From an uncultured Blastocatellia bacterium (GTDB lineage: Bacteria > Acidobacteriota > Blastocatellia > HR10): a DNA stretch of 64,000 nucleotides. The stretch is taken from assembly GCA_937934295.1 (NCBI GenBank), contig CALHAI010000002.1, positions 62,001-126,000 on the forward strand, read 5' to 3'. The position numbers and the translations under genes were made by a program. Below, in pieces: positions 33,942-43,203 of this stretch; position 1 is the stretch's first letter; every line of letters begins with the position of its first letter. The notes under the pieces are model-generated. The model searched no databases. It was given only the letters and a program-made list of their open reading frames with translations, and was not told where the DNA came from.

Positions 33942-33980
33942 CGGCCCACCCCTTGCATCGTCGAAGGTCCCCGACGGCGC

Positions 33981-36674
33981 TCACAACCCATGGAGAATGG
34001 CCAGAAGCCGCTGCCGGCGCTCGCTCACCTCTTCATGGCGCTCGCGCGTCTCTCGCACGACCTCCTCTGGCGCCCGCTCTAGGAAATCGGCATTGGCCAA
34101 GCGACGTTCCAGGTGCTCCAACTCCCTCTCCAACTTCTCGACCGTGCGCCGGAGCCGCTCCCGCTCTCGCTCGACGTCAATAAGCCCTTCAAGGGGCACG
34201 GCCAACTCGATCTCGCCCGCCACGTCGCGCGCCACTTGCCGATAGCCATCCAGCGACGAAACGCGCTCGATGCGTTCCAGGCGCCCCAGGCGTCGAATCG
34301 CCGCGTCCTGCTCCTCGATCAAAGCAGCGGCCTCCGTCGTCAAAGGACGCACTAGCAGTCCCAGCTCCTTGGCCGGATCAATATTCATCACCGCGCGAAT
34401 GTTCCGCACCTTCGTGATGAGCTCGATGAGCGTCCCCATCTGTCGTTCGGCCACCGGATCAACTCGCGCGGGATCGGCCGTCGGATAGGGCGCCAAGCAG
34501 ATCGTCTCGCCCTCGTGCGGCAGACGCTGCCACAGCTCTTCGGTGATGAAGGGCATGAAGGGATGCAGCAGCCGCAGCGCCGTCTCCAGGACCTCGCGCA
34601 GGCGCCGGCGCGCGGCCCTTCGCCGGGGCGAATCCTCGGGCGCGGCGACCGCGCTCTTCTGCAGCTCCAGATACCAATCGCAGAAGTCGTGCCAGAAAAA
34701 GTGATAGAGCCGATGTGCGGCCTCGTGAAAGCGAAACTCCTCAAGATCGCGCGTGACCTCGGCGATCGTTCGATGCAGGACGCTCTGAATCCACCGATCG
34801 GCGAGCGTCAGCGGCACCTCATCCGTCACCGCGGCGACATCCGCCGCATCGGTGTTCATGAGGACGAAACGCGTGGCGTTCCAGATCTTGTTGCAGAAGT
34901 TCCGATACGTCTCCAGCTTCGAATATTGCAGCGAGATGTCGTTGCCCGGCGCCGCCGATGCCAACAGCGTGAAGCGCGCCGCATCGGTCCCATAGCGCTC
35001 GAAGACCTCCAACGGATCGATGACGTTGCCGCGCGTCTTGGACATCTTCTGCCCATAGGGATCGCGCACGAGTCCGTGAATGAGCACGACGCGAAATGGG
35101 ACGGCATCAGGATCGCGGGCGTGCGCGCGTGACGGGTGATCCGCCATGAATTTCAACCCCAGCATCATCATCCGCGCGACCCAAAAGAAGAGGATGTCGA
35201 AGCCGGTGACCAACAGCGACGTGGGATAGAACGTGCGCAAGTCCTCGGTATCCTCGGGCCACCCGAGCGTCGAGAAGGGCCAGAGCGCCGAGCTGAACCA
35301 GGTATCGAGCACATCTTCCTCCTGCTGAAGTTCTGTGCGGCCACAGGTGGCGCACGCCGAGGGCACCTGACGCGCGACCGTGATATGCCCCTCCATGCAA
35401 TACCAAGCTGGGATGCGATGCCCCCACCAGAGCTGCCGACTGAGACACCAATCGCGGACGTTCTCCAACCACTCGAAATAGACCTTGGTCCAATTCTCCG
35501 GCAGGATGCGCGTCCGTCCCTCTCCAACGGCGCGGATGGCCTCCTCAGCGAGCGGCTTCACGCGTAAGAACCATTGCGTGGAGACGAGCGGCTCGATGAC
35601 CGTATCGCATCGCTGACAGTGGCTGACCGCGTGCGTGTGCTCCTCGATGCGCACCAGTTGCCCCGTCTTCTCCAATTCCTCCACCACGCGCTGTCGCGCC
35701 TGGAACCGATCCAACCCGGCAAAGGGCCCGGCGGCCTCCGTCAGACGTCCCGCCTGATCAAGCGCGGTGATCCGCGGCAATCCATGCGCCCGCCCGATCT
35801 CGAAGTCCACCGGATCATGTGCGGGCGTGATTTTGACCGCTCCCGTCCCGAACTCCCGCTCCACACGGGCATCGGCGAGGATCGGCACTTCGCGATGCAC
35901 GAAGGGAAGGAGGGCCGTTCGACCGATCAGATGCCGATATCGCTCATCGTCCGGATGAACGGCGACTGCCGTATCGCCGAACATCGTCTCCGGGCGCGTC
36001 GTCGCGATCACCAAGACGCGCTCGGAGGCCACGGCTCCCGGTTCCGCTTTTAAAGCGTACACGATGTAGTAGAGCCGCCCGCGCACTTCGCGCTTGGGGG
36101 CTTCCAGATCCGAGAGGGCCGTCTGACAGCGCGGGCACCAGTTGATGATGTACTCGCCCCGATAGATGAGGCCTTCCTCGTAGAGGCGGACGAACGCCTC
36201 GATGACGGCGCGCGAGCGCGGGGCATCGAGCGTGAACGCTCTGCGCGTCCAATCCACCGAGATGCCCTCGCGCCGCATCTGCCGCAGGATCACGCCACCG
36301 CTGTGCTCACACCATTGCCAGACGCGCTGCTCGAAGGCTTCGCGGCCCAACTGCTGGCGCGTCACCCCTTCCTTCGCCAACTCTCGCTCGACGACGACCT
36401 GCGTGGCGATCCCCGCATGATCCGTCCCCGGCACCCAGAGGACCTGATACCCCTGCATGCGCCGCCAGCGCACGACAACATCTTGTAGCGTGTGATTGAG
36501 CGCGTGCCCGATATGTAGGTGCCCGGTCACATTCGGCGGTGGCAGGACGATGGCAAATGGAGGCCCTTCAGGTCGCGCCTCCGGGCGAAAATACCCCCGC
36601 TCTTCCCAAATCCGGGACCATCGCCGTTCGACCTCGTGTGGATCGTAGGCCTTCGGCAGTTCTCCCATCGACAT
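33981..36674 (-). CDS. valS: Valyl-tRNA synthetase
   Basis: This 897-residue class Ia synthetase charges tRNA-Val. It shows the HIGH motif as [17 protein letters not shown] (near residue 55), the KMSKS motif as [14 protein letters not shown] (near 540), the editing (CP1) domain with [20 protein letters not shown], and zinc-binding CPRC. The C-terminal 65 residues form the coiled-coil arm typical of ValRS ([20 protein letters not shown]). Length is complete. It lies in a long minus-strand run after the bamD-like gene. No T-box leader is seen in the 157-base gap before it. Confidence 0.96.
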   Translation of the reverse strand: MSMGELPKAYDPHEVERRWSRIWEERGYFRPEARPEGPPFAIVLPPPNVTGHLHIGHALNHTLQDVVVRWRRMQGYQVLWVPGTDHAGIATQVVVERELAKEGVTRQQLGREAFEQRVWQWCEHSGGVILRQMRREGISVDWTRRAFTLDAPRSRAVIEAFVRLYEEGLIYRGEYIINWCPRCQTALSDLEAPKREVRGRLYYIVYALKAEPGAVASERVLVIATTRPETMFGDTAVAVHPDDERYRHLIGRTALLPFVHREVPILADARVEREFGTGAVKITPAHDPVDFEIGRAHGLPRITALDQAGRLTEAAGPFAGLDRFQARQRVVEELEKTGQLVRIEEHTHAVSHCQRCDTVIEPLVSTQWFLRVKPLAEEAIRAVGEGRTRILPENWTKVYFEWLENVRDWCLSRQLWWGHRIPAWYCMEGHITVARQVPSACATCGRTELQQEEDVLDTWFSSALWPFSTLGWPEDTEDLRTFYPTSLLVTGFDILFFWVARMMMLGLKFMADHPSRAHARDPDAVPFRVVLIHGLVRDPYGQKMSKTRGNVIDPLEVFERYGTDAARFTLLASAAPGNDISLQYSKLETYRNFCNKIWNATRFVLMNTDAADVAAVTDEVPLTLADRWIQSVLHRTIAEVTRDLEEFRFHEAAHRLYHFFWHDFCDWYLELQKSAVAAPEDSPRRRAARRRLREVLETALRLLHPFMPFITEELWQRLPHEGETICLAPYPTADPARVDPVAERQMGTLIELITKVRNIRAVMNIDPAKELGLLVRPLTTEAAALIEEQDAAIRRLGRLERIERVSSLDGYRQVARDVAGEIELAVPLEGLIDVERERERLRRTVEKLERELEHLERRLANADFLERAPEEVVRETRERHEEVSERRQRLLAILHGL

Positions 36675-36831
36675 CCCCCCTCAAAAAAATCGGGGATCGC
36701 ACGCGACTTCATCGGCTGATCCCCTGTGGATGAAGCGCCCGCACGGGCGAATCGCTCATCATGCCCGCACGAGCACTCGTGAACCATTTCGAAGACGCTC
36801 GTGATGGCTGTGGCCGAGACCGACCCCCATC

Positions 36832-37992
36832 TCACTTCCTCTCCGGCTTCTTCTTCTCGTCTTTCTTCTCCTTCGCCTTGGCATCGGACGCGGAGGCCTC
36901 GGAACCCGCCGTCACGCCGATCCGCAATTCCTGTCGCCCTTGCGCTGCGCCCCCAGCTCCGGCCGGTGCGGTCGGACCGACGATGACCGTCGTGGCCTGT
37001 GGCGTGATGACGGTCTGCGTCGGCAGAAGCGCCGTCGCCGAGGCGATCAACTCCTCCGCCGTCTCGCCCCGCTTGAGCAACACGCCTTCTTTGGGCACAT
37101 CCAAGTCCACGATCCCCAACACCGTCTTCATCTTCCCCCACATCGTGTTGAGCAAGCCTTTGTTCGCCAATCCATCGGTGCGGGCGATCTCAACCGGATC
37201 CACTTCGGGTATGGGCTTGCCAATACGCTCCAGCATCTCGGCAGCCCGATGCCGATATTCGCTATGGGGGAACTCGCGCACCAACCACGCGAAATACTTA
37301 GCCGCTTCCTCCGGCTCCTCCTCTTGGAAGAGGACCGTGCCGAGCCGGTAGAGCGCCTCGTCGAATTTCGAGTACGTGGGATAGCGCTCGACGATCGTCA
37401 TCAGCCGGCGCTTCGCCCCACGCGGACGCTCGCGGATCATGTAGTGGCGGGCGACGTACATCTCGTGCTCGGCGAGGATATCTCGAACGGCCTTCAGCCA
37501 CTGCTGCACCTCGTCCTTGCGATCCGTGTTCGGATAGCGTTGCAAGACGGCTAACAACCGCCGCTCGGCCTCGCGCGTCGGCTTCTGATCGCGATCCGGC
37601 GGTTGAATGCGCCGCATCTTCGCCAGCGCGACTTGCAAGAGCGCGTCATCGGCCAACGGGTGAGTGGGGAAGAAATTCGCGAAATCGGTGTACTCGACCT
37701 CCGCCTGCGCGAGCGCCTCCGATGTCCCCTCCAGATAGAACGAATCCGCGATGGCGAGCTTGGCGATCGGCAAATAAGGGCTATCCGGATATGTCGTGAT
37801 GAGCGTTTGCAGGAGCAAACGCCCGACGAGGAACTTGTTCTTGCTCAACTCCGTCAATCCCTGCTCGAACAGCTCCTTATCGCGTCCGGGTCGCGCTTCC
37901 TCCAGGACAACCTTCTTGCCGCGACCGCACCCACCAAGGAGCAGGGCGACGGAAGCGAGCAGGACGATCAGCGCAAGCCGTTTGTCCCTCAT
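36832..37992 (-). CDS. BamD-like outer-membrane assembly lipoprotein with TPR repeats
   Basis: The 386-residue protein has a lipoprotein signal ending in LLGGC (lipid-accepting Cys22). TPR-like repeats follow (about 35-255) with the BamD pattern: ELFEQGLTELSKNKFLVGRLLLQTLITTYPDSPY and EVEYTDFANFFPTHPLADDALLQVA. BamD forms part of the BAM complex that inserts barrels, which fits the TonB receptor and other barrel proteins. A C-terminal extension of about 120 residues is low in complexity and ends in a Lys/Glu tail, absent from typical BamD. The ATG at 37992 is fixed by the signal peptide; upstream in-frame codons fall inside rpe. It follows rpe by 8 bases. Confidence 0.85.
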   Translation of the reverse strand: MRDKRLALIVLLASVALLLGGCGRGKKVVLEEARPGRDKELFEQGLTELSKNKFLVGRLLLQTLITTYPDSPYLPIAKLAIADSFYLEGTSEALAQAEVEYTDFANFFPTHPLADDALLQVALAKMRRIQPPDRDQKPTREAERRLLAVLQRYPNTDRKDEVQQWLKAVRDILAEHEMYVARHYMIRERPRGAKRRLMTIVERYPTYSKFDEALYRLGTVLFQEEEPEEAAKYFAWLVREFPHSEYRHRAAEMLERIGKPIPEVDPVEIARTDGLANKGLLNTMWGKMKTVLGIVDLDVPKEGVLLKRGETAEELIASATALLPTQTVITPQATTVIVGPTAPAGAGGAAQGRQELRIGVTAGSEASASDAKAKEKKDEKKKPERK

Positions 37993-38000
37993 GATTCTCC

Positions 38001-38678
38001 TCAACACAGCATTCGCTGCTCGAAACGTCGAGCTAATTCTACCATCTCGGCGACGACTTGGGCAGGGTCGGGCGCGGTGAAGATCGCCGATCCGGTCACG
38101 ACCATCTCGACCCCACCTTCCAGGACCTCCACGAGGTTCTCCACCCCGATCCCCCCATCCATCTCGATCCGCGTCGGAAGGCCGCGCTCGCGGATCATTG
38201 CGCGCAGGCGCCGCGCGCGATCGAGCGACGCGGGGATGAACCGCTGTCCTCCCCATCCTGGATTCACCGACATGAGCAGGACGAAATCGGCATAGGCGAG
38301 CGCCTCCTCGACGGCCCAGAGCGGCGTGACGGGATTCAAAGCGACGCCCGCGCGGCACCCCAGCTCACGAATCCGCATGAGCGTTCGATGCAGATGCGGA
38401 CTCGCCTCCACATGGACCGAGATATAATTCGCGCCCGCGCGCGCGAAGTCCTCCAGGTAGCGGTCCGGCTCAACGATCATCAGATGTACATCCAGCGGCA
38501 GCGTCGTCACGCGACGAACGGCTTCCACCACCAGAGGTCCAACAGTGATGTTCGGGACGAAGCGCCCGTCCATCACGTCGATATGAATGAGTGAGGCCCC
38601 AGCTCGCTCCACCAGAGCGATCTGCTCCCCCAGACGCGCGAAATCCGCCGAGAGAATGGATGGGGCGATGTGAATCAT
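38001..38678 (-). CDS. rpe: Ribulose-phosphate 3-epimerase
   Basis: The 225-residue TIM-barrel enzyme interconverts ribulose 5-phosphate and xylulose 5-phosphate in the pentose phosphate pathway. Motifs: APSILSADFARLGEQ at the start, HIDVMDGRFVPNITVGP with metal ligands His and Asp, VHLMIVEPDRY, MSVNPGWGGQRF, EMDGGIGVENL with the second metal Asp, and VTGSAIF. Its ATG overlaps the stop of the PASTA-domain gene (ATGA), a coupled pair. Confidence 0.96.
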   Translation of the reverse strand: MIHIAPSILSADFARLGEQIALVERAGASLIHIDVMDGRFVPNITVGPLVVEAVRRVTTLPLDVHLMIVEPDRYLEDFARAGANYISVHVEASPHLHRTLMRIRELGCRAGVALNPVTPLWAVEEALAYADFVLLMSVNPGWGGQRFIPASLDRARRLRAMIRERGLPTRIEMDGGIGVENLVEVLEGGVEMVVTGSAIFTAPDPAQVVAEMVELARRFEQRMLC

Positions 38679-39151
38679 CGCTCCGGCCTCCTCGGCGAGG
38701 AGGGCTCACCACGCTCCTCCGTCGGCGGAGAAGGCAAGGGGTGAGGTCGCCCCCTCTCCGCTTCACGAAGAGGGGGTGGCTCGCCGGAACCGATGGCCTC
38801 TCGTTCCGCGGCTTCCGGCAAAGGCGTTCTGTCGGAAGGACGCGGCCCCAAGCTCACGTTGACGCGTAACGGCTGACCGCGCCTGACGCTCATCCCTGGC
38901 GGTGGCCATTGCTCGATGATGACCTGCGCCGGATGGCGCTCGTCATAGAGGGTATTTCTCACCTGGAGCTTCAATCCCGCCTGTTCGGCCATACGTTCGG
39001 CTTCCGAGAGCGGCTTGCCGACCAAGGCCGGTGTGCGCACGGCCGGTTGACGCAACATGAGATACATCGCCACCGACGCGCTCATGACGAAGACGAGGAG
39101 CGCGCCCGCGATGATCGAAAGCTCGCGCCCCAGGTTCAGCAACTGCCGCAT
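38675..39151 (-). CDS. Membrane-anchored single-PASTA-domain protein
   Basis: The 158-residue protein has one TM helix near the N-terminus (about 12-34, LSIIAGALLVFVMSASVAMYLML), then one PASTA domain (about 38-105; VRTPALVGKPLSEAERMAEQAGLKLQVRNTLY, VIIEQWPPPGMSVRRGQPLRVNVS). PASTA domains bind peptidoglycan fragments or assist cell-wall enzymes. There is no kinase or transpeptidase domain attached. The last 50 residues are Pro/Glu/Arg-rich and look like translated intergenic repeat DNA. The ATG at 39151 opens onto the TM segment. It overlaps rpe by four bases. Confidence 0.78.
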   Translation of the reverse strand: MRQLLNLGRELSIIAGALLVFVMSASVAMYLMLRQPAVRTPALVGKPLSEAERMAEQAGLKLQVRNTLYDERHPAQVIIEQWPPPGMSVRRGQPLRVNVSLGPRPSDRTPLPEAAEREAIGSGEPPPLREAERGRPHPLPSPPTEERGEPSSPRRPER

Positions 39152-39189
39152 CGCCCCTTCCTTGCTCGGGAAGTGTAACACGACCCTTC

Positions 39190-40383
39190 TCAAGAGGGAA
39201 GCGCCACATCCACGATAAGAGGCGCGTGATCCGAAACCGGACGCCCCAGGTACATCAGGCCCGAAATCGTCTGCGGACACACGCTCGACACCCCGGACTC
39301 TCCATCCTGAACTTCTCCCTCAGCGAGCGGACGCAGCCCTCGCGCGGCGAACCAATCGAGCCGCAGCCCGATCCGACACCCGTACGGTTGATACTTGCGG
39401 ATCACCCACGTGTGCGAGAATCCCGGCACATAATGGGCGTCCTCCGCCACCTCGACCGGAAGGATGTGCGTCGGCGTCTCGTCGTTCCATTCGCGATAGT
39501 GGTATCCGCGCTGGCGCAACACGTCGAAGAGCGGCTCGCGCCCACGATCGGGATGGCAGAGGTCGCGCTGCATGCGCTCGGCCGAGCACAACAGAATGCG
39601 CAACAATGCCCGCAGCGCGCGCCACCGCGTGCCCCGCGCGAACGTGCTCGTATTCCAATCGCCGGCCAGCAATACGGGGACGTCCGACCCCTCCAGCGCA
39701 TCGAGGATCGCCGCCATCTGTCGCGCGCGACCTTGCGGCGTGGTCCGCGTCTCCAAGTGCGTGCAGACGGCGCGCAAGAGCTTCCCCCCCGGCAGCTCCA
39801 CATCCGCGATCAGGGCGATCCGCCGACCGAAGCGCTTCTCGCTGAACTCGAAGTACTCGAAGCACTGCGGCAGTGGCAGAATCCACGCCGCACGCACGGG
39901 ATAGCGCGACAAGATGGCATTGCCCTGTAGCGCCGTCGTATTCTCCCCGGGCAACTCGCGCTCCGCCCCGACGCCTTTGGTCAACTCCACGTACGCGGGC
40001 GCGAAGACGCCGTGCATGCCGAGCGAGCGACTGAGGTCCCCGGCGATGTCCCGATTCCCCGATCGGTTCATGCCCTGATCCACCTCGTTGAGAAAGAGCA
40101 GATCGGCCTCTCGCAAAAGGGGATGCCTCGCCAGAAGATGGTGCAGGCCTTCGAAATTCTTCCCCTTCTCGATGTTCCACTGAACGGCGCGCAAGAACGC
40201 GCGCACGCGCGGCCGCACGCCGTCGCGCACGTACCAGTGCGCCGTCTCCAGAAGCGCGCGTAGCCGCTCGGCGTGCCGACGATAGAAGTCCGAAGCGTAG
40301 AGCGCCCGCAACGTCGCGAATTGTCTCAATCCCCGAATCAGGTCCGCATGCGCGATCTCCCGCTCCCCACGCATCCTCGACAT
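39190..40383 (-). CDS. Endonuclease/exonuclease/phosphatase-family hydrolase
   Basis: The protein has about 397 residues. After a basic helical N-terminal part (about 1-70) it shows the EEP fold: AVQWNIEKGKNFEGL, LFLNEVDQGMNRSGNRDIA (catalytic Glu), ENTTALQGNAILSRYPV, THLETRTTPQGRARQ, LLAGDWNTSTFARGTRW and SDHAPLIVDVAL at the end (final catalytic Asp-His). The superfamily includes DNase I-like nucleases and phospholipid or inositol phosphatases; the substrate is not evident. The start at 40383 is chosen for the GGGCGAGG site; an in-frame ATG at 40449 would overlap tatD. Confidence 0.78.
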   Translation of the reverse strand: MSRMRGEREIAHADLIRGLRQFATLRALYASDFYRRHAERLRALLETAHWYVRDGVRPRVRAFLRAVQWNIEKGKNFEGLHHLLARHPLLREADLLFLNEVDQGMNRSGNRDIAGDLSRSLGMHGVFAPAYVELTKGVGAERELPGENTTALQGNAILSRYPVRAAWILPLPQCFEYFEFSEKRFGRRIALIADVELPGGKLLRAVCTHLETRTTPQGRARQMAAILDALEGSDVPVLLAGDWNTSTFARGTRWRALRALLRILLCSAERMQRDLCHPDRGREPLFDVLRQRGYHYREWNDETPTHILPVEVAEDAHYVPGFSHTWVIRKYQPYGCRIGLRLDWFAARGLRPLAEGEVQDGESGVSSVCPQTISGLMYLGRPVSDHAPLIVDVALPS

Positions 40384-40432
40384 CCTCGCCCGATGGGATC
40401 CCCTTCGGCAAAGAGCGCCCTCTCGATACGCT

Positions 40433-41254
40433 TCACAAAGCGCCCCCATCCCGCAAACGCCGCGCATCGCGGGGAGCCAGACGATCGGCGAAGAGCGTGA
40501 GAAAGTTCTCCGCCGTCTGCCGGGCGACCACCTCCAGCGATTCCCCCCACGCATCAGCGAGCCGACGGGCGACTTCGCGCACAAAGAGCGGCTCGTTCCG
40601 CTTCCCGCGATAGGGGACGGGCGCCAGATACGGGCAATCGGTCTCAATCAGGATGCGCTCGCGTGGCAGGTCGCGGGCCACCTCGACCAGTGCCGAAGCA
40701 TTCCGAAACGTGAGGATGCCCGAGAAGGAGATGTACAAGCCTAACTCCACGCATCGGCGCGCCAGCTCGCGACTCCCCGTGAAACAGTGCATGAGGCCGC
40801 GCAGACGAGACCCCCGCTCTTGCAAGAGGGCGAGCGTATCGGCCTCCGCCTCGCGCGAATGGATGATGATGGGAAGCCCTCGACGCTCGGCCACTTGCAG
40901 TTGCCGACGGAAGACCTCGCGCTGCACTTCGCGGGGGGAATGGTCGTAGTGATAATCGAGCCCGATCTCCCCCCAGGCGATGACCTTGGGATGGGCGGAC
41001 AACTCGAGCAGCCGCTCCTCCACCTCCGCCGTGTACGTTTTCGCATCGTGGGGATGAACGCCGAGCGCCAGATAGATCCCCTCGTGCGCTTCCGCGATGG
41101 CGAGCGCGCGCTCGAACATCGGCTCCGGCCCGCTCAAGGCGACGTCGAGGATCACAGCGACGCCACCAGCACGCGCTCGCGCGAGCACGGCGTAGCGATC
41201 GGCATCGAATTCGGGAGCGTTCACGTGCGCGTGGGCATCCACGAAGACGCTCAT
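40433..41254 (-). CDS. TatD-family metal-dependent hydrolase
   Basis: The 273-residue TIM-barrel protein has the TatD motifs: DAHAHVNAPEFDADR, GVHPHDAKTY, WGEIGLDYHYDHSPREVQ, HSREAEADTL, MHCFTGS and ETDCPYLAP, which supply the metal ligands. TatD proteins are DNases acting on 3' ends or D-aminoacyl-tRNA-type substrates; the physiological substrate varies. The gene follows metG with an ATGA overlap. TatD genes often sit next to metG in bacteria, which supports the call. Confidence 0.92.
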   Translation of the reverse strand: MSVFVDAHAHVNAPEFDADRYAVLARARAGGVAVILDVALSGPEPMFERALAIAEAHEGIYLALGVHPHDAKTYTAEVEERLLELSAHPKVIAWGEIGLDYHYDHSPREVQREVFRRQLQVAERRGLPIIIHSREAEADTLALLQERGSRLRGLMHCFTGSRELARRCVELGLYISFSGILTFRNASALVEVARDLPRERILIETDCPYLAPVPYRGKRNEPLFVREVARRLADAWGESLEVVARQTAENFLTLFADRLAPRDARRLRDGGAL

Positions 41255-43203
41255 CGCAACCTCGCCCCGCTCGGCACGTCCTCCACGAATCCGGCGAGTA
41301 CCGGACGCTCTTCCGGTCCGACGACGGCCGCCAGCACCATACCCCGCGACTCGATCCCCCGCACCTTCCGTGGCTGCAAGTTCGCCACGAGGATCACCTT
41401 CCGCCCGACCAGTTCCTCCGGCCGGTAGTAGGGCGCGATCCCCGCGACGACCTGTCGCGGCTCCGTTTCGCCGATGTCCACCAAAAGCCGCAGGAGCTTA
41501 TCGGCTCCCGCCACTTTCTCAGCGAAGACCACAGTCCCCGCGCGCAAGTCCACGCGCGCGAATTCCTCGATGGTGATCCATGACGACGGCGACGCTTCCA
41601 ACCGAGAGTGGCTCTCGATCTCCGCCATAATCCCCTCCTTCTCCATCCTGGGAAAGAGCGGCTTCACCTCGCCGATGCGCACGCCTGCCATCGGCGCTTC
41701 GAATTCAAGCGCCAGCGGATTCACGCGAGCGGGCTCTCCGGCAAGCCCCAGTTGTGCCCAAAGCGCGCGCATGGTCTCCGGAAGGACTGGAGCGAGCAAC
41801 ACGGCCAACACGCGCAACACGCGCACCACGACGGCGAGCACCGTCTCCACGCGCGCTCGCTCCTCGGGACGACGCGCGCGGTCCCACGGCTTCATGTCCG
41901 AGAGATATTTATCCCCGCGCGCGATCAGCCCCCAGGCGACCTCCAGCGCCCGGCTGAAATTGTAGGCCTCGAATTCGGCCACGAACGCGCGGATCGTCGC
42001 CTCAACGGTCGCGCGCAGCTCCTCCTCATATCCCCCCCACGCCTTCGCCGAGATCTCGGGGAGGCTCCCGGCGCAGAACCGCTGCACCATCGTGAGCGTG
42101 CGATGGGCGAGATTCCCCAACCCATCGGCCAGATCCGCATTCGCCCGCTCAATGAGCGCCCCATAAGTGAAATCGGCATCCTCACCGAAGACCATCTCGC
42201 GCAAGCAGAAGTAGCGCACGACATCGCGCGAGAAGAAGCGGCGCAACACAGCCAGGTCAATGACATTGCCGAGCGTCTTGGACATCTTGCGCCCGCCCGA
42301 GAGCCACATCCCGTGCGCATAGACGGTGCGCGGCAGCGGCAGTCCGGCAGCCATCAAAAACGCCGGCCAATAGACGGCGTGAAAGCGCAGAATGTCCTTG
42401 CCCACAATGTGCACATCGGCCGGCCAATATCGCTCGAAGATCGAACCCTCGCTGATGCCCGCCGCCCGCAAATGTTCCCCTTCATTCCCCCATCCCAGCG
42501 CCGTGATGTAATTCGATAGGGCATCAAACCACACGTACATTGTGTGTTGCGGATCCTCGGGGACCGGTACCCCCCATCGGACCGAGACGCGGCTGATCGA
42601 GAGATCCTTCAGTCCGCTTTTGACGAAACTCACCACCTCGTTGTAGCGCGAGGCTGGACGCACGCACTCGGGATTCTCCCGATAGAAGGCCAGCAACCGA
42701 TCCTGAAACGCCGAGAGGCGAAAGAAGTAACTCTCCTCAGCCACGCGCTCGGCCAGACGATTGTGCAGCTCGCACAGCGGCGGACGTCCCGGCTCTTCCT
42801 CCTCTTTGAATTCCGCACAGGCCGGGCAGAACCACCCCTCGTACTGCCCCTTGTAGATGTACCCGGCCTCGCGCACGCGCCGCCACAGCGCTTGCGCCCC
42901 GCGATGATGAGAGGCGTCCGATGTGCGAATGAAATAGTTCGGCTCCAGACCGAAATCGCGAATCATCCCTTTGAACGCCTCGGCCATCTCATCGCAGTGC
43001 GCCTGCGGGGTGACGCCCCGCTCGCGCGCGATGCGCTCGATGTTCTGCCCATGCTCATCCGTGCCCGTCAAAAAGAACGTGTCATACCCACACTGCCGCT
43101 TGTAGCGGGCGAGCGTATCGGCCACCAGCGTCGAATAGAGATGTCCCAGATGTGGGAAGCTGTTGACGTAGTAGATGGGCGTGGTGACGTAGAACGTCTT
43201 CAT
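41251..43203 (-). CDS. metG: Methionyl-tRNA synthetase with C-terminal tRNA-binding domain
   Basis: This 650-residue class Ia synthetase has HLGHLYSTLVADTLARY (HIGH motif), a zinc-binding insertion (CPAC and CELH near residues 127-148), KMSKTLGNVIDL (KMSKS motif), and the anticodon-recognition helix region (AWGLIARGDKYLSDMKPWD). A fused EMAP/Trbp111-like tRNA-binding domain follows (about 545-650; IEEFARVDLRAGTVVFAEKV). The stop of larC and the start of metG overlap by one base and metG overlaps tatD by four. Confidence 0.96.
   Translation of the reverse strand: MKTFYVTTPIYYVNSFPHLGHLYSTLVADTLARYKRQCGYDTFFLTGTDEHGQNIERIARERGVTPQAHCDEMAEAFKGMIRDFGLEPNYFIRTSDASHHRGAQALWRRVREAGYIYKGQYEGWFCPACAEFKEEEEPGRPPLCELHNRLAERVAEESYFFRLSAFQDRLLAFYRENPECVRPASRYNEVVSFVKSGLKDLSISRVSVRWGVPVPEDPQHTMYVWFDALSNYITALGWGNEGEHLRAAGISEGSIFERYWPADVHIVGKDILRFHAVYWPAFLMAAGLPLPRTVYAHGMWLSGGRKMSKTLGNVIDLAVLRRFFSRDVVRYFCLREMVFGEDADFTYGALIERANADLADGLGNLAHRTLTMVQRFCAGSLPEISAKAWGGYEEELRATVEATIRAFVAEFEAYNFSRALEVAWGLIARGDKYLSDMKPWDRARRPEERARVETVLAVVVRVLRVLAVLLAPVLPETMRALWAQLGLAGEPARVNPLALEFEAPMAGVRIGEVKPLFPRMEKEGIMAEIESHSRLEASPSSWITIEEFARVDLRAGTVVFAEKVAGADKLLRLLVDIGETEPRQVVAGIAPYYRPEELVGRKVILVANLQPRKVRGIESRGMVLAAVVGPEERPVLAGFVEDVPSGARLR

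Noticed and set aside
36675-36831. Possible T-box leader before valS
   Set aside because: No specifier hairpin, no T-box consensus and no terminator are visible, and the gene lies within a longer run.
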